Shown: in pieces, positions 22,756-33,670 of the stretch
How the letters are laid out: every line of letters starts with the position of its first letter
Position numbering within the stretch: the first letter of the stretch is position 1
Assembly: GCA_050084985.1 (NCBI GenBank)
Contig: JBITNC010000001.1
Location: forward strand, 79,236,001 to 79,300,000
Direction: 5' to 3'
Length of the DNA stretch: 64,000 nucleotides
Source of the DNA: Nageia nagi
Lineage: Eukaryota; Pinophyta
Translations under genes and position numbers: made by a program
Notes under the pieces: model-generated
Database searches by the model: none
What the model saw: the letters and a program-made list of their open reading frames with translations, nothing else
What the model was told of the DNA's origin: nothing

Positions 22756-23615
22756 TAAACAGCCCTTAACAGTGTGTCAACAGCAATCAACAAAACAGTC
22801 CCTTGGAAGCCAACAATAATCCAAGCAAAGTCCCTTTCTTCCTCATCATGAACAGCAATCCCTTCCTCATCACACGCAGCCCATAACAAGTGAAAAACAG
22901 CCTTCAAATTATCACTAGGGAATGCTATGATGGTTCCTTCACCAACAATAGTCAATACACCCTCAAATGCAGCCCCAAAACTGATAAAAGGTGCAGTCCT
23001 CATTGTGTAAACAGCAGCTATTGATTTGTTATCAGCAAAAGGTATTATGGTTGCTTTCATGACTCCCTTAGCAACCTCCCAAACAAGCACTACAGTCCCT
23101 ATGAAGGCAGCGTCTCTTCCTCTAGTGATTGCAATACTCATTCTCACTCCAAGGAGTATTCCCCATGCTCTCAACATGTCAATACCAATGCCAATGTCAC
23201 TTGCCATCCCCCATGCATTTCCCATTGTGCAACTGTTGTTCCAACTAAAAACAAAATCCGAAATCATCACATACCCTTCCCAAGCTAGGTAACCACCCTC
23301 CAAGCTTGGAAACTTGTGGGTCAGATTTGCAACACTTTTCCATGGGCCTCTCAAACTCATGCGCTCTCTCCAAATGTTGAAAAGCGGATCAACATCCCTC
23401 TTCAAGATATCCAAGGCTAGTGCATCCTCTTCCATGGCTGATACAGCTTTCTTCAAATCCCTCCAAACTTCACGTCCTCCTTCCGAAGTGGCAAATGATC
23501 GTGCAAGACTGCTCCATGGATCCCTAAAGGCCAAGCGCTCCATCCTTAAGGCCAAAAATGGTTTTCCCATCCATACGGCCCCCATCATAGTGTGACGTTT
23601 CTTTTGCCTAGGCAT
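22755..23615 (-). CDS. Intact 286-codon ORF of unknown function
   Basis: One unbroken frame starting MPRQKKRHTMMGAVWMGKPF, which is unusual in a region where every transposon frame is broken. Two N-terminal repeats are visible: RLAFRDPWSSLARSF and RMSLRGPWKSVANLTHKF, about 60 residues apart, each followed by an SEGG or LEGG turn. The second half has hydrophobic stretches (ILLGVRMSIAI, AAFIGTVVLVW, AWIIVGFQGTVLLIAV) that could be membrane segments. I do not recognise the family. It follows directly after the decayed protease of a chromovirus on the same strand, so it may be captured cargo or a processed gene copy. It lacks a splice site or a visible poly(A). Confidence 0.5.
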   Translation of the reverse strand: MPRQKKRHTMMGAVWMGKPFLALRMERLAFRDPWSSLARSFATSEGGREVWRDLKKAVSAMEEDALALDILKRDVDPLFNIWRERMSLRGPWKSVANLTHKFPSLEGGYLAWEGYVMISDFVFSWNNSCTMGNAWGMASDIGIGIDMLRAWGILLGVRMSIAITRGRDAAFIGTVVLVWEVAKGVMKATIIPFADNKSIAAVYTMRTAPFISFGAAFEGVLTIVGEGTIIAFPSDNLKAVFHLLWAACDEEGIAVHDEEERDFAWIIVGFQGTVLLIAVDTLLRAV

Positions 23616-23659
23616 CCATCCTCAAACACTTTTTCCAATCAACTAGATGAAGCTTGGGA

Positions 23660-24940
23660 AAAATAATCCTTGATCCCTTACAAGGTATATTCATGTCCAT
23701 CCACCTTAATCCTCATCATCAACTTTTGATAGTTGGAGTGAGTATCCCCTAAGTTATAACAACCATTGCACTCCTAATATCAAATGAGGGATGCCATCCC
23801 ATGGATAGACATAGAAGTCCTCCCTTGTCACACAACGTGAATTTCCCATTCATATTGGTGACTCAGAATCCTTCAAACCCCTCGATCTTGAGTCCCTTCT
23901 TGCTCACAAACACCTCATCAATGAAATTATGTGTTGCCCTTGGATCTATCAACACCATGACTTCCTGATTTGCAACTTGCCCTTTGACTTTGAGTGTGAA
24001 GTATTTGGACACCCCACAAATGGACGCTATCATCCCTCTTATGGCGTCCTTCGTGCTAGGAGAAGTAGGATGCTCAATGGTAGGTTGTTCATGATCCAGT
24101 TGATCTAGATCTTGCTCTAAATCTGAGTCTTCATCTTCCAAAATGGCCTCATTATGGTGGATCTTACCTTTTCCCATGCACCGGTGCCCACATTCCCAAG
24201 TCTTCTTGCATGTGAAACACAAATTTTTCTACATCAACTCCCTCCTAGTGGTTGCATCCATCTTCACATTAAACACTGGGGGTGGATTTTTCCCCTTCCC
24301 AATCGTGCTCCCTTCCCCAAAGTGTTAGGTCTAGGAGGAATAGTAGGTCACGATCTAATCATGGATGGCTCCAAAGCTAAAGTGCTCTTGATGGTGTCTA
24401 GCAACAGCTTGGGTAAGAAGGCCTTCACCATGCCTCTTAAAGGCTCAAGCAAACCCTCCATGAAGAGGAACGTCAACCTCTTCTTCGAGATGTTAGGGAC
24501 CATCATCGCAATCTACTGAAACTCTACAATATAATCTCCCATTGATCCCTTTTACTTCATTGCTATCAGATCTCGAAAAGTCATCCTCATCCGTATCATC
24601 AAAGCGATCCATATCTATGTGACAATGCGTCTCGTCCTCCTGGATCTCACTCACGAATGGAAGTGGATCTCTGAGTGTGTGGCATCCTTGGATTGCCTTC
24701 CAAACCATCACGCCCAATCGCTTCAACTTGTGGGTCTTTTGGACCTTGACACTCCCTTCCTTGTTGCAATTTTGTCACTAGATTGGTCAAGAGATTGACC
24801 AAATTGTCGAATTTTTCTTCGGGGGTAGTTGGAATAGGTGCATCAATCCTTTCTCTACTCCTCTCATGCCTTCCTTGCGAGCCATGCGCATCTTCTCCTC
24901 CTTGCGCCACTACCTCATCATCCATCCAGTCATACCTCAA
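23660..24940 (-). pseudogene. Chromovirus gag, zinc knuckle and protease, broken
   Basis: On the minus strand the gag start near 24940 (MRYDWMDDEVVAQGG...) is followed by a Gag region with stops, a knuckle-like CFTCKKTWECGHRC (usually CxxCxxxxxxGHxC), an acidic linker, and the protease VLIDPRATHNFI. The usual protease motif is LIDSGATHNFI; here DSG is DPR, so it is inactive. A region reading FEGF...VTN and then KVDGHEYTL follows. The piece at 57923-58330 has the same order with KIDGKTHTLQG, so the two elements are related. RT and integrase are absent. Confidence 0.75.
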
Positions 24941-25067
24941 GCGCTCTCCTTGAAGATTTGTCCTTCCTCACCAGATCTCCTCTATGGTGCCGTGGGCGTT
25001 CTTTTTTAGCGATCCCTCATAATATTGATGGATAGGTGGACGCATCAACCAAGAAGGTAGGATCTTC

Positions 25068-25080
25068 AGCTTTGATACCA
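25068..25080 (-). other. Primer binding site, initiator tRNA-Met type
   Basis: On the minus strand TGGTATCAAAGCT follows the LTR end by one base. It matches the TGGTATCAGAGC primer site used by many plant LTR elements, with one change. It fixes the orientation of the element and the inner border of its 5' LTR. Confidence 0.8.
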
Positions 25081-25081
25081 C

Positions 25082-25866
25082 TGTGATGTTCTAAAATTAT
25101 TCCAATTCCAAAAATAGCAACGCAAACCCGACTTTTGTAATTAATTAAATAACAAGATCAAATCTGAAATAATGTAAGAAACTCAACACCACAAGTCAAA
25201 ATATGAGATCCAGGTGCCACGCAACAATATATATCAATGATTAACCAAATACAATGCTCAATGGCCCAGAGGGCTAGATATCTGGCTCAAAGGACCAAAC
25301 AACAACAAAAAATATGCACTAAGATTAACATCACACATCTAGGGCCTCAAACCCTCGGATCTAATGGAACAATAAGACATACACTCCCTCGAGCCTAAAC
25401 GCTCCACCAAAGGGCTCTTACCACACTTGGAAACTACGAAGGTATATGTGCAACCTTCGAATGCCACTAGATGGACTAAGATGCTACACCTTACTCATAG
25501 ATTAACACAATCCCTCAACCTACTAACCCTCCACCCTTGATGCTACACCAAGAGGACAAGCTTGACGTTGTGCCAAGACTCCAAGATCAAAAATCAAATA
25601 AGCCAAAAATGCCTTCCAATCAATCATATCATCACTGAACACACATACCTAACTCAAGGAGGGAGACATCCCAATTTGGGGCTCACAATTGGTCCTTTGG
25701 ACCCACAAGTATCCTACCTTGAGATTACATTATGCCTAAGGATACATGCAAATAATAATTAAATACTCCTAACTATCAAATCACTTCTAAATTATATTAT
25801 CTCAAATGGGCCCCGCATGGCATCCAATGTAAGAAAAAGAAAAAATGATAAATTGGAAACATTACA
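25082..25866 (-). mobile_element. Chromovirus 5' LTR (minus orientation)
   Basis: A 785-bp LTR that reads TGTAATGTTTCC...CATCACA on the minus strand. Its inner end is set by the primer site and its outer end by similarity to the LTR starting at 17563. It shares ggaccaattgtgagcccca and a gtattt-aattatt-tgcatgtat stretch with the LTRs at 17563 and 55042. Outside the LTR start lies a copia gag fragment, so this element appears to have inserted into an older copia copy. No 3' LTR was found downstream. Confidence 0.7.
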
Positions 25867-25869
25867 ATG

Positions 25870-26338
25870 TGGGGTAGAGAGGCTTGAACAAGGTCACAAG
25901 AGTAATATCAATGTTCACACCCGTAGAGTTTAAGTCATGCATAATTGCTCTAATCTCTAAAATCAACGCCATGGAATGATTGTCTTTCAACTCTACATTT
26001 AAGGGCTTCAATTGTAATTAGATTAATTCCAATTCAAAATGAGATTCATACAAATCTTTCAACTTTCTCAATGCATTCCAGGCGTCATCAATTGAGTTAG
26101 TGTGGCAATGAACCTCTTCACTCACCGAAGCAGCAATCAAAGCATATGCTTTCATATTTTTGTATTTCCAAAGTGCAAGCTCCTTTGCATTTGTCAGTTT
26201 GGTGGGGGGAGTATCTCCATCACAAATACACTCCCAAAAATCATTGAAAATGAGAGTATGTTTGATCTTTCTAAACCACTTTGGATAGTTTTCTTTCCCA
26301 ATCAATACCACAACAACAATACTCACACGGGAATGCAT
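25870..26338 (-). pseudogene. copia gag fragment
   Basis: On the minus strand the frame reads GKENYPKWFRKIKHTLIFND, then GDTPPTKLTNAKELALWKY, KAYALIAASVSEEVH and AWNALRKLKDLYESHFELEL. This is a typical plant copia gag (UBN2 type) with the KENYxxW start. It is cut off by the chromovirus LTR at 25866. No protease or RT of this copy remains in the window. Confidence 0.85.
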
Positions 26339-27399
26339 ATTTGCAAATCTTCAAAACTCAAATGTTTCTTTACAAGATTTTATTATCAACACTTCTTTAC
26401 CTAATAAAAATGTCTTTACAAACATCATGAAAAATCAAATTGTTCTCAATTTGTAGTCTTCAAAATTTTGGATCAAACAAAAAAAATTTGTCCAAATTGA
26501 ACCTATATAATGCAATTTATCGCCAAAAATGTCTTTGGAATTTCAAAATTTTAAAAAAAGGCTCAAATTCTTCAAATTCTAAGCATGTCAAATTTTTAAA
26601 TTCATTTGAAGTGGGTTGATTGATTAAAAGAGCAATTGAAAGAGGTGGCTGGTGTGGGTCAAGTGCAATCCACATCAAGGTTGAAGTAAGGTGTCTATGG
26701 GCTCTTCGCATCCACATCAGGCAACATAGGCTATATTTGTAATACACCCCTCTGCAATAATTCAAGAGGGATGTATTTGGAAAACAACTAACAAACGAGT
26801 TTTATTTCATTCATGGAGTTAACAGTTCTAACATGTAAATCCTCTGGTCACTATTCAAGATCCTCGAAAACAATTTCAAGAATAATAGGATCCTCTAAAC
26901 TTTTGAAGGATGCTCCTGATCTGTGATCCATTCAAAAGGTGAATCAATGGCATCAAGATCAATGGCCTCATAATCTATATCTACAATTTTTTTATGGTAG
27001 AGTAGTAGATTGTAATGCACAAACACAAAAGTCATTTAATTTTCTTGTGTCAATTTGTTTTTCTTGGAATAAAATGTGATAAAAATACTCCAATTATACT
27101 CACAACCAGAAGCGTTGCATGGCTGAGATAAAATAAGGATTGCAAAGTTATGCAAGATGGGGTATATGACCCAAAATTCTCCCTCTATAAATATGGAAAA
27201 ATTCAATAAAAAGAGAATTAATACATCACTAGTTCACATGTAAAAATTGAAATTGAAATTAAAAGAAAAAAACTTTAAAGTTTTAATGAAGTTGTACCAT
27301 AGCTCCTAGTAATTGCTCAATGTCCAGCTTATGAAAGATATAGGATGTTTCTCTTGATTATTATATTTTTATGTAAATCATCTTTCTGTGTAAGCACGA
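26339..27399. other. Stretch with no recognised gene
   Basis: AT-rich sequence between a copia gag fragment and a gypsy RT fragment, both on the minus strand. It may hold decayed parts of either element. No protein motif, LTR or structural RNA was recognised on either strand. Confidence 0.4.
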
Positions 27400-28200
27400 T
27401 AGTTATGCTCTCTTCAACACCATGGACATACAATATGAAATCTTTTGCATATAATCCAAGTTGACCAATAATAGAGCTTGATCAATTGACTCTTTGATCT
27501 TCTCAAAAGCTTCTTTCCATTTTGTTGTCCAGACGAATGGTACACCTTTTTTGAGAAGCTTGGTCATTGATTTTTCAATATGAGAAAAATTAGAGATAAA
27601 CTTCCTCACAATATTGATCTTCCCGAAGATTGAAGTGTTTTCTTATTTGAAGGAAGGTGTAATGCTAATATAGCTTTTACTTTGTTTGAATCAACAAAAT
27701 AGCCAACCTTTAAGATGACCTAATAATTTCCCTTCAAGAAAACAAACATTGATTTTTCAAAACAAAGGTAATTCTAGCCTCCTAACATCTATGAAATACC
27801 AAACTTGGATGATTTAGATGCTAATTTTTATCATGAGAAGAAATTGTCATATCATCTTGGTATATGATAATGATTTTATTTACCGATTCCCTAAAGGTGA
27901 AGTCCTCTTTGAAATGTAACTTCAATGATTTGACAATCCAAACAACATCCTTTGGTATGCAAATGTTCTCCACTTGGTGGTAAATGTTGTCTTATGTTGA
28001 ATTCATCTTTCACCTAGACTTGGTTGTATCTAAAGAAACCATCTAGCAATGAGAATCTTTTAGCTCCAGAAACCATTTGTAAGATCAAATGAGATATTAG
28101 TCTTTCAAAGTAGCTATGTTCAAATTATGAAAGTTTAAACATAACTAGATTTCTCGTTTCTTCAACTGGACCAAAACTGAATTGGCCACCCATGTCAAAT
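27400..28200 (-). pseudogene. Ty3/gypsy reverse transcriptase fragment, decayed
   Basis: The open frame at 27609-27403 reads RKFISNFSHIEKSMTKLLKK, then PFVWTTKWKEAFEKIKE, the RT/RNase H linker of gypsy elements (FIxNFSxIAxPLTxLLKK, FxWTxxCxxAFxxLK). Upstream on the same strand, 28180-27650 contains scattered RT words such as REI-LCLNFHNLN, SLLDGFFRYNQV and VKDEF, with many stops. The wording resembles the RT at 42.0-42.9 kb. The catalytic YxDD box is only recognisable in mutated form. Confidence 0.7.
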
Positions 28201-28207
28201 GTTTTTT

Positions 28208-28480
28208 TTTATTTATGAGAGGTGTCAGCCGAAGCCACTAATCCTCTCGGAGTCGTGATCCTACCCACTAATCACGCGACTCAAGGTAAATTGTGCGATC
28301 TTTGCCTAGGTGGGACTTTTTACATGAGGGTTTTTATCCGAGCCCCACAAACCGATCACAATACAACCGAAATGCGTCCAAACTGCAGCCACGTAGTACC
28401 ACCAGGGATTCATCAAGGGGATTCGAACTTGTGACCACCTCCCGCCAATTTGATTCACTTTGCCACCATAGTCATTCCAA
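28208..28480 (-). mobile_element. tRNA-derived SINE
   Basis: On the minus strand the head reads ggtggcaaagtg (A-box-like), then about 30 bases later gttcgaatcccc (a clear RNA polymerase III B box, GTTCGAATCC). A tRNA-unrelated body of about 200 bp follows, ending in an A-rich tail (plus strand gttttttttt at 28200). The head and layout resemble Au-type SINEs of plants. It cannot be a functional tRNA, since no cloverleaf closes around these boxes. Target-site duplications are not clear. Confidence 0.65.
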
Positions 28481-28927
28481 GCAACAGAAAGCAAATTTGG
28501 CTAAGTACGGAACAAATCTTAACTCGATGCAAGTCCGAAAGAAGACAAACCTCTTGTTTCATTCCGGATGTGAGCTCGACCCAGGCATGCTTCCTTAGCA
28601 CAAGTGTGGCCTAAGACACCCCTCATGACTCACCTCAGACTTGTGTCAACTTCATAGGGGTTCTAGAAGATGATTTTGAGCAATAATGATGAAATTCAAC
28701 TAATAATGATGAAATTCAACTAAGTATAGAACATGTCTTCCTTAGGCGCATGTCTAGACAGAGACAACCTTCATGACTCTCGAAGGATGTGCGTCGAGCT
28801 CAAGAGCACATCTCAAGCACATACGCAAGGCAAGACACCAATGTTGTCCCCCCCTTGGACTTGCGTTGGGCATCTCTAGCCAGTATCTAGGCGTAGATGG
28901 ACATCAAGATATACCTCATGACCCTTG

Positions 28928-30031
28928 TGTTGGGGGCTTTTTCATTCCTACCCCTACAAGTTGACAAGTGGTATTGCAAGGCTTAGTGGAAAGACTCCAA
29001 AACCTGAGGGGTAGGGCGTTACCCCTACTCGCTATGAGGACTATTTACCTCAAAGGTTAGAAAGTGAAGGGTGCATGGGCTCACTCAGGTGGTTTGGTGG
29101 AGATGTTTTAAGCTATTACCAACTCAAAATAGATTTGTTACTCAAGGACTCGAAAGGTGTCTCTAATCCAGTGAGGTTGTTTCTCAAAGAAAATAGAAAA
29201 TTAAAGGAGTTCATTGCGAAAGCCGCGCAAAAAATAGAAAAATAAAGAAAATGTTTGTGAAGAGACGATGATATGTGAATGGGGCTCTAGGGCAATGTTC
29301 TCACCGACTAGTGTGAATTTCAGAGACTGGACTCGCACAGGTTTGATCTAGGTTCCCTGCATTCCCGATCCGGCTTGTGAGGCAACAATACGAATACCTC
29401 AACAAGGGAAGTTTGAAGTTGAAGTGGTGGAAAGGAGAGATAGGATGGGGTAAGACTCAAACATGGAATGAAGTTCCTAGGTTAAACGACATATGCGAGT
29501 TCTCTCATAAGGCACTAATCCAATGTGCAAACTATAGAATATTAAACCAGATACACCACTTAAAAGTGTTTCAAAATATCTACAAGCATTCTTTTGTCCA
29601 CCTTATAGAAGATTTACAAAATGATCCAAACACTTAAGATAGCATGGGGAAATAACATACAATAACATCCATAGTCTCAAATAAGAACATGCTCATTTCA
29701 ATTACTTGAGATTTATATCATAATTGCGAAAAAGGGAAACTTGCAAGATTGGAAAAATAGTGTAAGTAGCCCAATTTTCCACAAAATGTCTAATCCCTTT
29801 CAAATGAGCTCAAATAAGCTATATATAGTTTTGGAGCAACCCTAAGTGTTTCCCTAACCATAATTGCAATTTACAAGAAAATAAAACATGGTCCAATACA
29901 AATATGCCACATGGCATTACAAGATGTCTTCCAAGTTTGTGGGAGCAAATCCTCATCCATCACAAACTTGGGAATTTATTAACAAATAAATAAAAATCTC
30001 TAAAAATAATTATGAAATCTATTTAATAAAA
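28928..30031 (-). mobile_element. 3' LTR of copy C (unknown-ORF LTR family)
   Basis: Read on the minus strand it starts near TGTTGTCTTTTATT, about 20 bases after the ORF stop, and ends CCCCCAACA at 28928. It shares with copy A ggatttgctcccacaaac, aatgccatgtggcat, ggttaggg-aaacac-ttagggttgc, an A/T box (ctatatatag) and an end related to ggtagg-aa-gaaaaa-ccaaca. The length of about 1.10 kb matches copy A (1.14 kb). The left boundary is firm by alignment and the right boundary is less so. Confidence 0.7.
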
Positions 30032-30048
30032 GACAACAAAAATTGTGA

Positions 30049-33000
30049 CTAGGCGGTTGGTGGGCCCAACGCCTCTACGCGCCCTTCAAAGTCATCGTCC
30101 AAGAACTTGGCTGTGAGCTCCGATCCATGTACCATCTCCAATAGCTTTGGCTGGTTCATGACCATGTAGCGATCCACCTTATCCACAATCCTCATCATAT
30201 CTCTCTCCCATGCATGAGCTTTGAGTAAATGCTCCAAGTGACTACCAGTCTGAAAGGTATTAATATCTTCAATCATAATCAGACTATAAAAGAAGTGCAT
30301 CACTTCTGCCACCACCAGGTCTTTGTCTCGGATACCTATGTCATCATCGAGGAACTTCACCTGGAACTCCATTTGCTCAAGACAAGTGTTTGCCTTGTCA
30401 TTGAGCTTCCAAACATCCTTCTGCACCTCTTGGAACCGAGTGGTTATTTGAATAACAAGGCCTAGATGAAACCAATATTCTTCATAGAATTTCACATCCT
30501 CTGGTTTCCAATTCCGTGTTGTCTCGAACTGCATGATCATGGTTCGTCTAGAATCCAAGATCATGAGGAAGCCGGTTCTCTCCACAATGATATCCTTGAG
30601 CTTTTGCTCTTCTAGTGCTACCCTCTCTAGTGTTCCAATGAACTGCTGAACTGCTACCAAGACCTCATCTATGTGCTTTTGTTTCACTGCAATCATACCC
30701 TCCTTGAGCGGCTTGATCTTCCGAAGCTCTTCTGTGGGTACCTTAGCTGTTTCCAACTCTCTTGTCAGCTTCTTTTGTGTGGCTAACTCCTTCCTAAGGC
30801 TCTTAATCTCCTTGTCTTTCATCATACCATCTTTGGTGATGGCCTCAGCGTTGGAGACGATTGCATGCTTCTGACCAACCAAACCAATTGGCCCTATGTT
30901 AATGATCTGGTTAATCTGTCTGAGATCTTCTGGACGTTGTGGATTCTCCTTATCAGCTATAATGGTCTTGATGTGTATGGCATTATTGGCCAAGTGTACA
31001 TACGTTTGGGATTTTCCTAGACGAGTGGAGGAGCTTTCTCCTACTTGGTCATTCTTTTCCCCTACTCCAAATTCCTCCTCAACGTCCAAATTGAACACAT
31101 CGAGACAATCCTCCATGTTAACACCCCACTCATCCGTGGGTGGTGGTTGATAAGTTTCCACAACAGCCTCCTGAATAGTAGCAACATTCTTCTTCATTCT
31201 CTTCGAGGGTCTCTCCTCTCCTTGATCAGTCTCATCATTTTCCCCTGAGGTGACTATAGCTCGTGATTGTGGGGTTCTCTTGAGTCTAATCCTATTCTGC
31301 ACGATCTCAGATACTAGCTCCCTACCTTTTCCTGCAGATGGCTCTGACAATGTTGTCTTATGGACTTGTGCCAATATCTCTACGGATTCATCTTGTTCTT
31401 GTGCGTCTAGAATCTCCTCATTCTGGGCTACATTCTGCTCTTGCTCATCTTCTGACACTCCAATCTCCCCCTCCTCCTGGTTTTCATCCAGCCTGTAAGA
31501 GGGACTGGAAGCTGACGATCCAGATGGTGGAACAACAGGTGATGACACTAATGTGTTGGTTCTAGGTGGTCTAGGTGGTGGCGTAGGATCTTGACGTCTA
31601 TTTCTCACACACCTTACTACCTTATCAGTATCCACGCGCTCTAGCTCCCTTACATCATGTTCGTCAATGGTGGCTTGTATTTGTTGCATAACTTGCTCAA
31701 CTGGGTTCTTGCCACGCATAGACACATACTGCCTGACAGGTATCTCATTGACTGGAGGGAACTGCGTGATCCTAGAAGTGGACTCTTGAGGTTTCCTTCC
31801 CTTGTTCTATGAGAGTCTCTTGCTAATTGTGGCTTCCACACGGTGCTGCTCATTGATCGCGTCCCTGAGCACCCTTTCTCTTATTCTCTTGATCTCTACC
31901 TCATTGCTAATGTTCCGGAAAGGCTCCTCATTTGCAAGTGGCTTATGTTCATAGGACTTCTTCCTTTCCTTTGTGAAGAACAAGTGTATCCTATGATCCA
32001 GATCATAGTGGTCGACAGCAGGCATCATCCTGAATTTAAATTTGGCCAACTCTTGGTCCATGGTTTCCACATCCGACCAAAATTTACACTGATATTCTCC
32101 CATAGCAATAGGCAGATTTGAAGTAGCTGATTTCTTCTGCCACACCTGTTCATGCAGGAAGGGCAACTGCCTCATCATCTCCATTAACAGAATTCTGTTA
32201 CTTACAAACCTTGGCAATTGATAGGGCTGAACGGTTGATCCATGTATGCGAATATAGGAGAAGTGTTGGTGATGGAGGAAGAAGTCGCAATGCTCTTCAA
32301 AGCATCTTGAGCAGAATTGGAGATTCATGCAACTATGATTTCTCCCTTAAGCTCCTTGAATATCTCATACTCCCATCCATCATTTTTCATCATAAAACTT
32401 TCCCACCTTTTGTTTAACTTCCATTTGGGGTAGCATTTCCAAATGGAGTAAGTCCCTTTCTCAATCAAAGTCGTCTCACCCTTCGTTGTAGCCCTATATT
32501 TGCCATGAAGCAACATGTACATCAGGTATGAGTTGAGGTAAAATTTGCAAGTTGTACCAATGGATGACAATTGATCGGTTATCAAGTCACTCAACACCTT
32601 GCTCCATCTGATTCTCCTTCCTCTAGCAATCTCAAGAATGAACCCAAAGAACTCCTTCCTGAACTTCGAAGCATCTTCTTTCCCGAGCTCTAGATAGTAT
32701 AAGAACCATCACCTCGACTGCTGGGTAAAAGTTGGCGCGAGGAGCATTGATGAGCGCATTCCCCTTCAAACCATGATTTTCATCGTACATCCAACTCTTA
32801 ATAGCAACGCCTGCCCTGGGGGTCTCTTGGTAACAAGCTAATGACCTAACCTCGTTATACTCAACTTCTCCTTTAGAGGTCCACTGGAATGCTACATTGA
32901 TGGCTTCAAGGCGAAAGTCCATAATGATATCCCCCTTAACGTCTCGAAGGATTCTCTCCCCCTTCTGCCAGTGGTGGCTAACCTCCATGCACAATTCCGA

Positions 33001-33287
33001 AAATGGAGCCATGAATGGGACTAATGTACAAGTGGAGAGTCCAAAGAAGAAGACGATGTCCTGCTTCAAGTTAGTGATTGGAAGACAATGAGTGTTCTCC
33101 CTCATTTGTGTAGGGTCAACATTTTGCCAATTCATATCTCCGATAGTGGCAAAAACCATTCCTCGAGAATCTAGCACCTTAACAAAGGGCTTGTTGTCTC
33201 TCACGAATAGAGATGATGCAATCCTGTTTCAGCTACTCGAGGTCCCTAGCAAAGTCAGGAGCTGAATTGCCTTTGGAGGAAGTCATG
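30049..33287 (-). pseudogene. Large ORF of unknown function in LTR element copy C, about 1,080 codons, broken
   Basis: Four open stretches (33204-32632, 32597-32325, 32328-31807, 31725-30049) read as one protein once a few frameshifts and an early stop are allowed. A possible start is the ATG near 33287 (MTSSKGNSAPDF). The first two thirds form a folded region with no family I recognise; it includes IRIHGSTVQPYQLPRFV near 32245. Then come a Pro/Ser- and Glu-rich linker, a basic RPSKRMKK near 31200 (likely nuclear signal), a coiled-coil-like KEIKSLRKELATQKKLTREL near 30800, and a helical C-terminus. It ends 18 bases before the LTR. A related ORF is found at 45210-47790. There is no gag, protease or RT motif. 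Confidence 0.6.
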
Positions 33288-33507
33288 GTGTTTTCAACCG
33301 CAACGAGGCTCTCCAAGAATGTTGCGTGAGTTTCCAAGTGAAAATGACCCTCGTGTTAAAGTGGCTAGCTTCCCAAATGCTTGCACAAGCCCTAGAGTGT
33401 ACAAGTGATGATGTTTGAGCATGAAAATCTGTAATTTGCTGCTATCTTGGCACAAGGGTAGAAGAGGAGCAATTTTTGAATTTGAGAAAATGAGGTCCCC
33501 AAGCCTG

Positions 33508-33515
33508 TATTTATA
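33508..33515 (-). promoter_or_regulatory. TATA-like box before copy C ORF
   Basis: TATAAATA on the minus strand, followed by ggggacctcattttctcaaa as in copy A (868 onward). It lies about 220 bases upstream of the possible ORF start at 33287. Conservation in two copies suggests a promoter dedicated to the ORF, separate from the LTR box near 29830. Confidence 0.45.
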
Positions 33516-33670
33516 ACCCATATGGCTTCCATATTGCCCTAGTTGACTAGGGTTTCTATTAAACCTCATCATGAACCTCCATCTGGCCGACCTAAAGATG
33601 TGTGCCGACCCAAAAACTCATGCAAAGCCTCTTATGCCCACACATTGGGGTCCAAAAGGCCATCGTAGCT

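Noticed and set aside
23026-23595. Plus-strand open frames at 23026-23292 and 23314-23595
   Set aside because: They are antisense shadows of the 286-codon minus-strand ORF and show no motif.
28208-28480. A functional tRNA gene around the B box
   Set aside because: No acceptor stem or anticodon arm can be folded around the boxes, and a long body with an A-rich tail follows; a SINE explains it better.
30229-32417. Plus-strand open frames across 30.2-32.4 kb
   Set aside because: They are antisense to the long copy C ORF, whose codon pattern and coiled-coil-like and basic motifs are on the minus strand.
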